NCBI GenBank assembly: GCA_030695925.1 | Contig: JAUYOH010000129.1 | Span: forward strand, 1 to 47,125 | DNA: 47,125 nt | Direction: 5' to 3' | Origin: Candidatus Omnitrophota bacterium | GTDB taxonomy: Bacteria > Omnitrophota > Gorgyraeia > Pluralincolimonadales > Pluralincolimonadaceae | Shown: positions 17,023 to 25,322 of the stretch, piece by piece | How positions within the stretch are numbered: the stretch's first letter is position 1 | Layout: each line of letters opens with the position of its first letter | The notes under the pieces: generated by a model | What the model saw: the letters and a program-made list of their open reading frames with translations, nothing else | What the model was told of the DNA's origin: nothing | The model's database searches: none | Program-made: the position numbers and the translations under genes

Positions 17023-17516
17023 TCCGCACCTTCCTTCGCAAACCGGCGCAATGACATCATCCGGCGCAGGGGATTTAGCCTGTCTATAAAAAGTTTTCCG
17101 TCTAAATGATCGACCTCGTGCTGGATTATCCTCGCCAAGAGACCCTTCGCCTCAAAACGGACATGCCTGCCGTCTATATCAAGCCCCTCCACAAGGACAT
17201 ATTTGTAACGGCGTACCTCTGCCGTTATGCCGGGAAGGCTTAAACATCCTTCTTCCGTCTTCTCGCTGATGCGGCGTTTGATTATAACCGGGTTTATCAG
17301 GGCATCTGCCCGCCAATCTTCTTCTGAAGGATTAAAGACGAATATCCTCTTGGAGATGCCGACCTGATTCGCGGCCAGACCTACCCCTCCGGAAGCCTTC
17401 ATGGTCTCTATCATGTCTTCTATGAGGCGCTTGTCCGCCTCGGAGACCTTCTTGACCTCTAAGGTCCTCTTTTTCAGGACCGGTTCCGGGTATTTGCATA
17501 TCTTTAAAATCGCCAT
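17019..17516 (-). CDS. def: Peptide deformylase
   Basis: A 165-residue metalloenzyme removing the N-formyl group from nascent proteins. All three motifs are present: GVGLAANQVG (44-53), EEGCLSLPG (88-96, metal ligand C91) and IIQHEVDHLDGKLF (metal ligands H133 and H137, catalytic E134). Length is normal. It overlaps fmt by 4 bases, the classical def-fmt pair that adds and removes formyl groups. It starts next to the divergently transcribed TPR gene, with about 120 bases between the two start codons. A weak promoter-like pair lies at 17544-17573. Confidence 0.96.
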   Translation of the reverse strand: MAILKICKYPEPVLKKRTLEVKKVSEADKRLIEDMIETMKASGGVGLAANQVGISKRIFVFNPSEEDWRADALINPVIIKRRISEKTEEGCLSLPGITAEVRRYKYVLVEGLDIDGRHVRFEAKGLLARIIQHEVDHLDGKLFIDRLNPLRRMMSLRRFAKEGAE

Positions 17517-17543
17517 GCTGGATGCCCTCTCGTAATAGTTACT

Positions 17544-17573
17544 ATTTTACTATAAAAGGGGCATGAAATCCAA
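17544..17573 (-). promoter_or_regulatory. Possible promoter for def-fmt
   Basis: On the minus strand TTGGAT (17573-17568) and TAAAAT (17549-17544) are 18 bases apart. The -10 box matches 5 of 6 and the -35 box 3 of 6. The predicted start is about 20 bases before the def ATG. It is divergent from, and does not overlap, the strong plus-strand promoter at 17587-17615. Confidence 0.35.
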
Positions 17574-17586
17574 ATCTAAAAAACGG

Positions 17587-17615
17587 TTGACACCCCTTCT
17601 CTGGTGTTCTATAAT
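17587..17615 (+). promoter_or_regulatory. Consensus sigma-70-type promoter for the TPR gene
   Basis: TTGACA (17587-17592) and TATAAT (17610-17615) are both perfect and are separated by the ideal 17 bases. The predicted start near 17622 leaves a leader of about 15 bases that holds the ribosome-binding site AGGAG and ATG 17637. This also rules out the upstream in-frame ATG at 17604, which lies within the promoter. Confidence 0.85.
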
Positions 17616-17636
17616 CGCTCTATACAGGAGCTCAAT

Positions 17637-18272
17637 ATGTCTAACGGAGCAAATCTGACACAGAATGATAACTTACCCAAAGAGGTAAGGGATTATTACG
17701 ACAAAGGAATCGCGGCGGTAAAAAGGGAAAATTACGGCTATGCCGTCGAATTACTCAGCGCGGCATTGGCATTAAAACAAGATTTTGCCGAAGCGCGCTA
17801 TTTCCTGTGGTTCGCCCTATGGGAGAGGCAGAAAAAACTTCCCGATCCTCTGAAGATAAGGGCGGTCTTCGCCAGGATAGCCGCTTTATTTCCGACACTT
17901 AAGGGCTTATCTCTCCAAAAAAGAGGCAAGACTTGGGAGGCTATATATCAACTTGAGAAAGCGATGAAGTTGGACCCCGGTAATACAAAGACTCTAAATG
18001 CTATAGCGGGATGCCTTCTAATCGAGGGGCAGACATTTAACGCCATAAAGATACTTGAGGGCATCCCCCTCATAGATAAGAAAAGTTATAAGACTCTCGC
18101 GAAACTTGGACAACTTTACAAAAGCGTCGATAATTACGATAAGGCGCGCGCTTATTACGAGGCGACCTTAAGAGTCAATCCCGGCGACATCGAGGCTGAG
18201 CGCGCTATTAAGGACCTCGATGCTCTCAAGACTCTCAAGGGCAGTTTCACAAACCCGCAACAAAACAAATAA
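17637..18272 (+). CDS. Tetratricopeptide-repeat protein
   Basis: A 211-residue protein with degenerate TPR repeats: YYDKGIAAVKRENYGYAVEL (about 20-39), AIYQLEKAMKLDPGNTKTLN (about 102-121) and YDKARAYYEATLRVNPGDI (about 167-185). No signal peptide or transmembrane segment is visible. ATG 17637 was chosen because AGGAG lies 6 bases upstream and a consensus promoter ends at 17615; an earlier ATG at 17604 falls inside that promoter. It is the only plus-strand gene in the window, divergent from def-fmt and convergent with priA (5-base gap). TPR proteins usually mediate protein-protein contacts; no partner can be named. Confidence 0.8.
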   Translation: MSNGANLTQNDNLPKEVRDYYDKGIAAVKRENYGYAVELLSAALALKQDFAEARYFLWFALWERQKKLPDPLKIRAVFARIAALFPTLKGLSLQKRGKTWEAIYQLEKAMKLDPGNTKTLNAIAGCLLIEGQTFNAIKILEGIPLIDKKSYKTLAKLGQLYKSVDNYDKARAYYEATLRVNPGDIEAERAIKDLDALKTLKGSFTNPQQNK

Positions 18273-18277
18273 TCCCG

Positions 18278-20299
18278 CTATAGACCGAGAGGGTCGACAT
18301 CCACCGTTATAATGAGGCCCGATTTGCCTTTAAGCCTTCCCAGGGACTCGTCGATCAGATCGCAGATATCCCCGGGGGACTGCCCCTTTAAGAGCATGTT
18401 CCACCTGAACTGGCCTTTGATCTTAGAGATGAATTCGGGAGCCGGGCCTACAATTTCGACGGTTTTGTAATCGGCGCTAAATGCGCCGATTACGGCGTTT
18501 AAATCCGCCGAAAGATCGTGCGCTGCCTTTATGACTCTCTCCTCGTTTCTCCCGCGCAATTTTATCTCAACTACATGGGTAAAAGGCGGATAATTCAACT
18601 CGCGCCTGAAATTGATCTCCTCGTCGTAGAACCCCACATAGTCGTGAGTAATGCTTCTTTCGATCGCGTAATGTGTCGGAGAATAGGTCTGGACGACGAC
18701 CTTACCCGGTTCGGCGCCGCGGCCCGCGCGCCCCGCGACCTGCGTGAGGAGATTAAACGTCCTTTCGCTAGCCCTGAAATCCGGCAGATTCAAGGCGGTA
18801 TCGGCGGAGACAACGCCTACCAGCATGACTCTGGGGAAATCATGCCCTTTCGCGATCATCTGCGTGCCGATGAGGATATCTAATTTGTGCTTCTTGAAAT
18901 CGCTCAGGATCTGCCTGTGGGAGCCCCTCTTCGCCGTCGCGTCGGTGTCCATTCTTCCGATATTGGCGCCGGGAAAGAGGCGCGCCGTCTCGCTCTCTAC
19001 CTTTTGTGTCCCGATCCCAAAATATCTTATATTTTCGCTTTTGCATTTTGGGCACATGGCGGGAGGCGAGACCTGATAATTACAATAATGGCAGTTTAAT
19101 TTTTTGGTGTCAAAGTGATACGTCAAGGATACGTCGCAATACTTGCATTTGACCACAAAGCCGCACTTCTTGCAATTTATGAATGTCGAAAATCCCCGCC
19201 TGTTAAGGAACAGCATTATCTGGCCGCGCCTCTTAAGGGTCTCGGCGATGGCATGCTCAAGGACGCGCGAAAAGATCATGACCTGCTTCGTATCCAGCGT
19301 CTCCTGTCGCATATCGATAACTTCTACCTTGGGAAGTTTTCTCTTCTCTATACGCTCCGTCAACCGCAACAATTTATATTCCCCTGAGACAGATTTATAA
19401 TAACTCTCGATCGACGGGGTAGCGCTTCCCAGGATGACGACGCCTTGAGACAGCTTCGCCCGCATTACCGCCACATCTCTGGCGTTATATCTGGGCGCGT
19501 CGTCCTGTTTATAGGATGTCTCATGTTCTTCGTCGATGACGATAAGGCCTAGGTCTTTGACCGGCGCGAAGATAGCCGAACGCGCCCCCACGGCGATCTT
19601 TGCCGAACCGTCTTTTAGTTTCTTCCACTCCAGGAATCTCTCGCTTTCAAGGAGTCTGCTATGCATGACCGCGACGATAGCGCCGTATCTGGACTTAAAC
19701 CTCTCGATGGCCTGCGGCGTAAGGGAGATCTCGGGGACCAGGACTATCGCTGACCTGCCTAATTTCAGCGCATGTTCGATAGCCTGTAAGTATATCTCGG
19801 TCTTTCCGCTTCCGGTGATACCGTGTAAGAGATACACGTCGTTCTTGCGCCCTGAGAGCGATTCAAGGATAGGCTTTAAAGCGGCATCCTGTTCTGTAGT
19901 CGGTTTAAAGTTACGTGTAGGCTCATAGATATCTTCCGGCAAGGGGTGCCTCGGCTTAACCTTGGTCTTGCCTCTCTTTAAAGGACCGGGAACGGCCGCT
20001 TCGATCGCCTCTCCCCATGACGAATGGTAGTAATCCGCTATCCATTTCGTAAGTTCCAAGAGGCGGCTGTCTAGAATTGGCCCATCTTCGTCTATTACGG
20101 ACAATATGGATTTGACTTCTTCTACTTCGGCTCTATCGATAAAACCGACGATATAACCGATAAGTCTTCGGGTTCCGAACGGCACCCAGACTCTCTTTCC
20201 GACGTCTACCCTATCTTTTAATTCCTGCGGGACTTTATAATGGAACGGCTTTCTAATAGGCAGCCCCACGGCTATTTCGGCGTATTCCTTGACTGGCAA
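18278..20299 (-). CDS. priA: Primosomal protein N' (replication restart helicase PriA)
   Basis: A 673-residue superfamily-2 helicase that reloads the replisome at stalled forks. The N-terminal DNA-binding region (HYKVPQELKD, VWVPFGTRRLIGYIVG) precedes the helicase with Walker A GITGSGKT (160-167), DEEH (256-259), LGSATPSIES and the PriA zinc-binding segment with the cysteine pairs CKKC, CKYC, CHYC and CPKC. Helicase C motifs are GIGTQKVE, ILIGTQMIAKGHDFP and LTQVAGRAGRG. It is somewhat shorter than E. coli PriA (732) but all motifs are there. It starts 1 base after the uracil-DNA glycosylase gene and ends convergently against the TPR gene. Confidence 0.95.
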   Translation of the reverse strand: MPVKEYAEIAVGLPIRKPFHYKVPQELKDRVDVGKRVWVPFGTRRLIGYIVGFIDRAEVEEVKSILSVIDEDGPILDSRLLELTKWIADYYHSSWGEAIEAAVPGPLKRGKTKVKPRHPLPEDIYEPTRNFKPTTEQDAALKPILESLSGRKNDVYLLHGITGSGKTEIYLQAIEHALKLGRSAIVLVPEISLTPQAIERFKSRYGAIVAVMHSRLLESERFLEWKKLKDGSAKIAVGARSAIFAPVKDLGLIVIDEEHETSYKQDDAPRYNARDVAVMRAKLSQGVVILGSATPSIESYYKSVSGEYKLLRLTERIEKRKLPKVEVIDMRQETLDTKQVMIFSRVLEHAIAETLKRRGQIMLFLNRRGFSTFINCKKCGFVVKCKYCDVSLTYHFDTKKLNCHYCNYQVSPPAMCPKCKSENIRYFGIGTQKVESETARLFPGANIGRMDTDATAKRGSHRQILSDFKKHKLDILIGTQMIAKGHDFPRVMLVGVVSADTALNLPDFRASERTFNLLTQVAGRAGRGAEPGKVVVQTYSPTHYAIERSITHDYVGFYDEEINFRRELNYPPFTHVVEIKLRGRNEERVIKAAHDLSADLNAVIGAFSADYKTVEIVGPAPEFISKIKGQFRWNMLLKGQSPGDICDLIDESLGRLKGKSGLIITVDVDPLGL

Positions 20300-20300
20300 G

Positions 20301-21002
20301 TTACTCCTCCGAAAGGAGTTTTTTTATCCTCTTTAAGTCTTCCCAGACCTCTCTCTTACTGCTGGGGTTTCTTAAAAGATAGGCAGGATGGAAGGTGGGA
20401 ATTAAGACAATGCCTTTAAAATCGATCTCTTTGCCTCTTATCTTCGATATCGGGTCCTCTGTCTCCAGAAGAGCGCAGGAAGCGTGCCTGCCGAGGCAGC
20501 AGATGACCTTAGGCGAGATAATTTCTATCTGTCTTAACAGGTACCCTTTGCAGGCAACTACTTCTTCGGGCTGCGGCTGCCTATTCTCCGGCGGACGGCA
20601 TTTCAGTACGTTACAAATATATACACTGTCGCGCGAAAGCCCCATCGCCTCTATCATCTTGGTCAGTAGTTTTCCTGCTTGCCCGACAAAAGGAAGGCCC
20701 TGTAAATCCTCATCATAACCCGGGGCCTCCCCCACGAAGACTAATTTCGCGTGCGGGTCTCCGTCTCCGAAAACCACGTTTCTCCTTGTCTTGTGAAGAG
20801 GACAAGCCTTGCAATTCAGGACTTCGTTCTTGAGCGAAAGAAGTATCTTGGATTTTGAGGGTAGGGACGCTTTTTCTGTCTCGAAAGCGCCCGCGCCCGG
20901 CATCAGTATCTCCCCTATTCCGTATTCCTCTTCAGCCTTGATATAGGCCTTTATATCTTTTATGACGTTTAAGAGTTCTGTCTTTATATCCACCTCTCTC
21001 AT
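20301..21002 (-). CDS. Family 4 uracil-DNA glycosylase (Fe-S)
   Basis: A 233-residue base-excision-repair enzyme. The family-4 (UDGa) landmarks are the [4Fe-4S] cysteines C64 and C67 (in NCKACPLHKTR), C135 (in VLKCRPPENR) and C151, motif A GEAPGYDED (91-99), LPFVGQAGKLL and motif B TFHPAYLLR (with H205). An additional N-terminal ~55 residues are lysine- and glutamate-rich and not conserved. It removes uracil from DNA and is often fused or adjacent to replication genes. The last four bases of the upstream glycosyltransferase gene overlap its start, so it is translationally coupled into the envelope-gene transcript. priA follows after 1 base. Confidence 0.92.
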   Translation of the reverse strand: MREVDIKTELLNVIKDIKAYIKAEEEYGIGEILMPGAGAFETEKASLPSKSKILLSLKNEVLNCKACPLHKTRRNVVFGDGDPHAKLVFVGEAPGYDEDLQGLPFVGQAGKLLTKMIEAMGLSRDSVYICNVLKCRPPENRQPQPEEVVACKGYLLRQIEIISPKVICCLGRHASCALLETEDPISKIRGKEIDFKGIVLIPTFHPAYLLRNPSSKREVWEDLKRIKKLLSEE

Positions 21003-22123
21003 CCCTTTATCATCTCCAGTGCCAACAGCGCGATATCATCCGCGGCAGAAGGTTTGCCCAACTGCTTTGCCCTCTCCTTCATCGAATTAAGCAGGTCCTT
21101 TGATGCGTACAGCGTCTGCAACCTCTGCGGCGCCTCCTCGACCCTCTTGAGGCCTATGCCGACGTTATTATTTTCCAGAAACCTCAGGTTCTTCTCTTCA
21201 TGGCCGGCGATATATGAGGAAACCAAAACAGGCAGGCCTTTTACAAGCGCTTCAGAGATACTTAAGCCTCCCGGCTTTGAGATCATTACGTCGGAGGCAT
21301 CCATAAGCTCGTTTACGTTTTCCACAAATCCGTAGACCTTTACCGGCATCTTTGCGCCAACCGCTAAGCCCTGAAGCTCATCGACTAATTCCTTATTGTT
21401 GCCGCAGACTACTACTAACTGGAACGGGCACGCGCAACCGGAGATGACCTTTACCAAAGCCGGTATTGGCCCTACCCCCAGTCCGCCGCCTATTACGAGG
21501 ATATTGAAGAGCCCTTCCTTCAGGCCGAGTTTCCTGATAGCGGCTTCCCTCTCCATCTTCTCGGTGAATTTATGCTGGACCGGGATGCCGAGTATCCTTA
21601 TATTTTCCGCGACAATCCCCTTCGCGATCAATTCTTTCTTGGAATATTCAGACGCCACTATATAATTATCGACATGCTTGGCGATCCAGAACGCGTGGAC
21701 GCCGTAATCGGTAACGCAGGTTATGTGCTTGCCCTCATAAAGCTTTAGTGCCTTCAGGTTAGAGACGATATCGGTCGAGAGAAAATGCGTCGAGATGACG
21801 CAATCGGGCCTTTCCCTGATTATAAAGCGGTAGAATCCGACGCAATTTATAAAGTTGGTCAGTCGCCTCACCGGTCTCATAAAAAACTGAAATAATTTGA
21901 AGTCGGTCAGATAAAAGAAAAAACCCCATAGAAGAGGGGCCTTCGAGACCAGAAAATTATACCCCCACGGATACGAGCGGCTAAAGAGCGCATTGGTGTA
22001 ATCGAGAGAGTTAATTACGCGGACGTCGTGGGTGGTCTTGGCTCTGTCAAAAGCGTCCTTGATCGCCTCCGCCGCCCTCTTATGGCCCGCACCGGCGGGT
22101 GCATGCACGATGAATATCTTCAT
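20999..22123 (-). CDS. MGDG-synthase/MurG-like glycosyltransferase
   Basis: A 374-residue GT-B (family 28-type) glycosyltransferase. The N-terminal half fits the MGDG_synth family, starting with HAPAGAGHKRAAEAI and containing SLDYTNALF and RPDCVISTHFLS. The C-terminal half has LVIGGGLGVG, VCGNNKELVDEL, GFVENVNELMDASDVMISKPGGLS and EALVKGLPVLV, typical of UDP-sugar binding in UgtP/MGD1/MurG. Such enzymes put glucose or galactose on diacylglycerol or related lipids. Membrane association is expected but no transmembrane segment is present. It overlaps the gmhB stop by one base, so it belongs to the core-lipid cluster. The acceptor is not certain. Confidence 0.82.
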   Translation of the reverse strand: MKIFIVHAPAGAGHKRAAEAIKDAFDRAKTTHDVRVINSLDYTNALFSRSYPWGYNFLVSKAPLLWGFFFYLTDFKLFQFFMRPVRRLTNFINCVGFYRFIIRERPDCVISTHFLSTDIVSNLKALKLYEGKHITCVTDYGVHAFWIAKHVDNYIVASEYSKKELIAKGIVAENIRILGIPVQHKFTEKMEREAAIRKLGLKEGLFNILVIGGGLGVGPIPALVKVISGCACPFQLVVVCGNNKELVDELQGLAVGAKMPVKVYGFVENVNELMDASDVMISKPGGLSISEALVKGLPVLVSSYIAGHEEKNLRFLENNNVGIGLKRVEEAPQRLQTLYASKDLLNSMKERAKQLGKPSAADDIALLALEMIKG

Positions 22124-22701
22124 TATACCTTACCTCGCTTTTTTAGGATCCAATCGACCGCATCCAGCAGGTCACGTTTTACGTGATCCGGTTTGAGTTT
22201 CCAATTTTTTTTATTCCTCAGGCTCTCTTTCCCGCATAAGACGAGGATCGTCCTGCAGCCGATAGCCCGGCCCGCCTGCACATCCATGATCTTATCTCCG
22301 ATGAAAAAAGTCCTCTTAAAATCTATATCTCCTCCCTTAAGCGCTTTTTCGAACAATCCCACATTAGGCTTTCTGCAACCGCAGTTGTCCTCGTCTCTGT
22401 GAGGGCAATAAAAGACTCTCGTTATCTTCCCCCTTGACTTCTCTATCTCGCGCAACATATTTTCAGTGATACTCTTGAGCGCCTTAAGCGTAAAATAGCC
22501 TTTCGCTATCCCTGCCTGATTCGAGATGACGTAAATCGCGTAGCCGGCATCCGCCAATTTCTTTATGGCGCGCTTTGCCCCGGGTAGGAATCTAAACTCC
22601 TCCCATTTAGTGACATAACTATATTTATTTATGCTTGCCGGATCTTTGTTTATTACGCCGTCCCTATCGAGGAATATTACCTTATGTTGTTTTCTTTCCA
22701 C
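22123..22701 (-). CDS. gmhB: D-glycero-D-manno-heptose 1,7-bisphosphate 7-phosphatase (HAD)
   Basis: A 192-residue HAD phosphatase of the GmhB/histidinol-phosphatase type. The nucleophile motif is FLDRDGVINKDP (D12, D14), followed by YVISNQAGIAKG and the C-terminal IGDKIMDVQAGRAIG (D136). The zinc-binding insertion typical of GmhB is present as CPHRDEDNCGCRKP (ligands C99, H101, C107 and C109). It makes heptose 1-phosphate for ADP-heptose, the LPS-core donor. Neighbouring heptosyltransferase-like genes (25998-28066) support this reading. gmhA and the bifunctional kinase/adenylyltransferase are not in the window. It overlaps the upstream GT2 gene by 20 bases. Confidence 0.88.
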   Translation of the reverse strand: MERKQHKVIFLDRDGVINKDPASINKYSYVTKWEEFRFLPGAKRAIKKLADAGYAIYVISNQAGIAKGYFTLKALKSITENMLREIEKSRGKITRVFYCPHRDEDNCGCRKPNVGLFEKALKGGDIDFKRTFFIGDKIMDVQAGRAIGCRTILVLCGKESLRNKKNWKLKPDHVKRDLLDAVDWILKKRGKV

Positions 22702-23449
22702 GCCTCAGCTCCCAATATTTAGCATAACTTAAAATCTGATAGAAAGCGCCGTTTAAAGCGACTACTAATCCTATAACTCCGTCGCGGTAGCCCTTCTTAG
22801 CGATGAAACTGCGAATGAATCTGTCTATAGTGCGCCACAATGCCTTGCCTAATGACATCTTCCTGCCCGTGGCTATCCATTTTTGAGCTTCCTTGGAGGT
22901 CTGATTATTCAGGGAGTCAAATAATTCGCTAAAGTCTTCGTAAGAATAATGGATTATATCTCCTTTTAGTCGTCCGCATTTACCGTCATATATAGGCCGG
23001 GGATGGACGTCGACTTCTTCGTACCGGAAATGCCCTTTCCTGAACAACCTATCCTTGTAAGCCGGATACCACCCGCCCCACCTGACCCAGCAGTCCCCTA
23101 TGTAGTTACGCAGCGGTATGGCGAACACATTGCAATCCGTCCCCTCGCCGACGACCTTGGCGATCTCGTCTTTTAATTCGGGACTTACCTTTTCGTCGGC
23201 GTCCAGACTCAGGACCCACTCATTCACGGCAAGGGAATAGGCATAATTCCTGTGGACGCCCTCTATATCCATCTTCCTCTGAAAGACTTTGTCCGTATAC
23301 CTTCTTGTTATTTCGACTGTCTTATCGGTGCTCATATCATCGAGCACGATTATCTCATCCGCCCATTTGACACTCTCGAGGCAGTCCGCTATCCTCTTCT
23401 CTTCATTCTTGACTATAACAACGACGGACAAAGGTGTTCTATTTTCCAT
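22682..23449 (-). CDS. LPS-core family 2 glycosyltransferase (WaaE/KdtX-like)
   Basis: A 255-residue GT-A enzyme. It starts PLSVVVIVKNEEKRIADCLE and has the metal-binding DAD in LSLDADEKVSPEL (83-85), then RNYIGDCWVRWGGWYP, LFRKGHFRYEEVDVHP and GDIIHYSYED. These sequences are typical of the KdtX/WaaE-type lipopolysaccharide core glucosyltransferases. It has no transmembrane segment except a possible weakly hydrophobic C-terminus (GVIGLVVALNGAFYQIL). It overlaps gmhB by 20 bases and is 6 bases after the next GT2 gene. The exact sugar is inferred only by family. Confidence 0.82.
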   Translation of the reverse strand: MENRTPLSVVVIVKNEEKRIADCLESVKWADEIIVLDDMSTDKTVEITRRYTDKVFQRKMDIEGVHRNYAYSLAVNEWVLSLDADEKVSPELKDEIAKVVGEGTDCNVFAIPLRNYIGDCWVRWGGWYPAYKDRLFRKGHFRYEEVDVHPRPIYDGKCGRLKGDIIHYSYEDFSELFDSLNNQTSKEAQKWIATGRKMSLGKALWRTIDRFIRSFIAKKGYRDGVIGLVVALNGAFYQILSYAKYWELRRGKKTT

Positions 23450-23455
23450 ATTAGC

Positions 23456-24487
23456 CTATACCCATTTTATCTCGGACCCGCGAAACCGGCCGTAAAAGCC
23501 AAGCATGTTACGCAGCATGCCCGGGCTTATGTATAATCTATCGAACCTTTTCTTCTTCTTAATGATATTCCAAAATGCCATGAAATTAAAGAATATTCTT
23601 GGCAATATCTCACGCATAAGGTCAAGATGCTCGGGCAAACCTCTTATCTCTACCCCTTCCTCCTGAAATATCCAGACTCTATTATGGGCTTTAAGTTCGG
23701 CCTCGGCGCTTCGCGCTATATCTCCGGACAGTGCCATCTCTTTATGGGCAACTATATAAGCGACTCTCAGCGGCCTGCCCCATTTCCTACGGAATATCTC
23801 GGCGCTCTTCCTGAAGGTTTCGTCTTTATCTTTTAAAAATTTCCCGGATTTTCCTTCGGCATGATAGACGTAACATCCCTTTGCCATCGCGCATTTGTAA
23901 CCCGACTCCTGCGCGCGGCGGCTGAAATCGGTATCCTCAAAATAAGCGTAGCCGTAAGTCTCATCCAGACATCCCACCTTCTCTATCACTTCCCTTTTGA
24001 TGAGCATACAAAAGCCAATGCAACCGCCCATCTCGACCCATCTGCCGGTCTGGCCTTTTAAGGTCGCGGCAAACCCGTTCAAAGTCGTCTCTTTTGCGAA
24101 ACGCAGGCCGAAATTATTCGACGAAGGGTTTACGATGCCGACCGTGGGATCTTCGGCAGCCACTTTCATAATCTCTTCAAGCCAGCCGTCGGTAACCAAT
24201 ATGTCATTGTTTAAGAGACAAACATAGGGAGCGATGGAAGCCTTCATCCCCTTGTTCATGCCTTTGGCGAAACCCTCGTTTACGGCGTTTAGGATAACCC
24301 GGACCTCTATCGTATTGTTTCCCTTAAGGGACGAGAGGTAATCCGCGACACCCGGCTCGGTAGAGCCGTTGTCGACTATGATGAGGCGGGCTGTGATGCG
24401 CGTGTATCGCAGGATAGAATCTACGCACTGCTTTAGGATCTCCAGATTGTTCCAGCTCAGCAAGATAAGATCGCATTTTATTTCCAT
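23456..24487 (-). CDS. Family 2 glycosyltransferase (rhamnosyltransferase-like)
   Basis: A 343-residue protein. The N-terminal ~260 residues are a GT-A domain: DLILLSWNNLEILKQCVDSIL, LIIVDNGSTEPG, NAVNEGFAKGMNKG and CLLNNDILVTDGWLEE (a NND in place of the strict DXD), then GYAYFEDTDFSRRA with the acidic catalytic cluster. The last ~80 residues form a basic helical tail with a weakly hydrophobic patch near FFNFMAFWN. It is adjacent to other LPS-core type transferases and overlaps the CgeB-like gene by 10 bases. Sugar donor unknown. Confidence 0.82.
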   Translation of the reverse strand: MEIKCDLILLSWNNLEILKQCVDSILRYTRITARLIIVDNGSTEPGVADYLSSLKGNNTIEVRVILNAVNEGFAKGMNKGMKASIAPYVCLLNNDILVTDGWLEEIMKVAAEDPTVGIVNPSSNNFGLRFAKETTLNGFAATLKGQTGRWVEMGGCIGFCMLIKREVIEKVGCLDETYGYAYFEDTDFSRRAQESGYKCAMAKGCYVYHAEGKSGKFLKDKDETFRKSAEIFRRKWGRPLRVAYIVAHKEMALSGDIARSAEAELKAHNRVWIFQEEGVEIRGLPEHLDLMREILPRIFFNFMAFWNIIKKKKRFDRLYISPGMLRNMLGFYGRFRGSEIKWV

Positions 24488-25314
24488 CCGGAAATCTCCA
24501 GCATCTTCTTCAGCCTATCCGCATAAGTATGGGAGCTTACGGCAAGCGCATGCCCCTCTCCCGCTATCATCTTTCTTACGTCATCGCAAGCGAGATACTG
24601 GTCAATCACTTTAAATAACTCGCCCGGATTTCTGTATACGGCTACGTTAACGCCGGCGGAGAATATCTCTTCGAAGCCGTTATCGCGTATAAGATTAGTC
24701 ACCAATAAAGCGCCGCAGGACAATACCTCAAACATCCTCATATTAATATCGCCGTTGATAGAATAATTGAATCCGATCTTGGCGCTGCTGTAGATATTCG
24801 AGAGCAGCCCTGATTCGGCTCTCCCGATAAAACTATTGGGATACCTGTGGGCAAGTGCCTTGAGTAATTCGCCCCGCAAATTTTTCTTGCCTTCGGTCCC
24901 GACAAACGCCACATCAAATCTCCTCTCAAGCCCCAAATCCCTGTGCTTCTCGGGGTCGCACCCTATGGGGATCCAGACAGCGTTTGCTCCGGTGTCCCTC
25001 TTTAATCTATCCGCGCCGTTCTTCTGCGCGCAAAAAACATAATCGTAACGGAGGGCCTGTCCCTTTATCCTCTGGTATGGCTTTTCAAGATGGGTATCAA
25101 CCACGAAAAAGGCCGACGGCCTTAACCCATCGGGTATATCATATTTATAGTCGCCATGGTCGATCCTCAGGTAAAGAGCATATCCTTTTGGAATCGCTTC
25201 GCCGTCTTTCGTCCAATAGTGATCAAACGGAATCTCTAATCTTTTCGCCGCACGCTCAAAATAGCGGCCAATAGTGTCTTCTCTCTCTTTATTGAATATT
25301 ATCGCCAGTTTCAT
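24478..25314 (-). CDS. CgeB-like glycosyltransferase (GT-B, Glyco_trans_1_2 type)
   Basis: A 278-residue cytoplasmic protein starting at ATG 25314 (MKLAIIFNKERED). An upstream in-frame TTG at 25326 is possible, but it lies inside the end of the methyltransferase gene. The N-terminal half (ALYLRIDHGDYKYDIPDGLRP, DYVFCAQKNGADRLK) resembles DUF3880-type domains, and the C-terminal half has IGFNYSINGDINMRMFEVLSCGALLVT with GNPGELFKVIDQYL-like ending, as in CgeB spore-maturation/glycosyltransferase proteins. There is no signal peptide. It lies between a GT2 and a methyltransferase gene. The acceptor is unknown; family assignment rests on the NMRxFE.xxCG motif. Confidence 0.72.
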   Translation of the reverse strand: MKLAIIFNKEREDTIGRYFERAAKRLEIPFDHYWTKDGEAIPKGYALYLRIDHGDYKYDIPDGLRPSAFFVVDTHLEKPYQRIKGQALRYDYVFCAQKNGADRLKRDTGANAVWIPIGCDPEKHRDLGLERRFDVAFVGTEGKKNLRGELLKALAHRYPNSFIGRAESGLLSNIYSSAKIGFNYSINGDINMRMFEVLSCGALLVTNLIRDNGFEEIFSAGVNVAVYRNPGELFKVIDQYLACDDVRKMIAGEGHALAVSSHTYADRLKKMLEISGWK

Positions 25315-25322
25315 GCATAAGC

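Noticed and set aside
18240-18300. Terminator between the convergent TPR and priA genes
   Set aside because: Only 5 bases lie between the stop codons, and no stem followed by a T run could be found.
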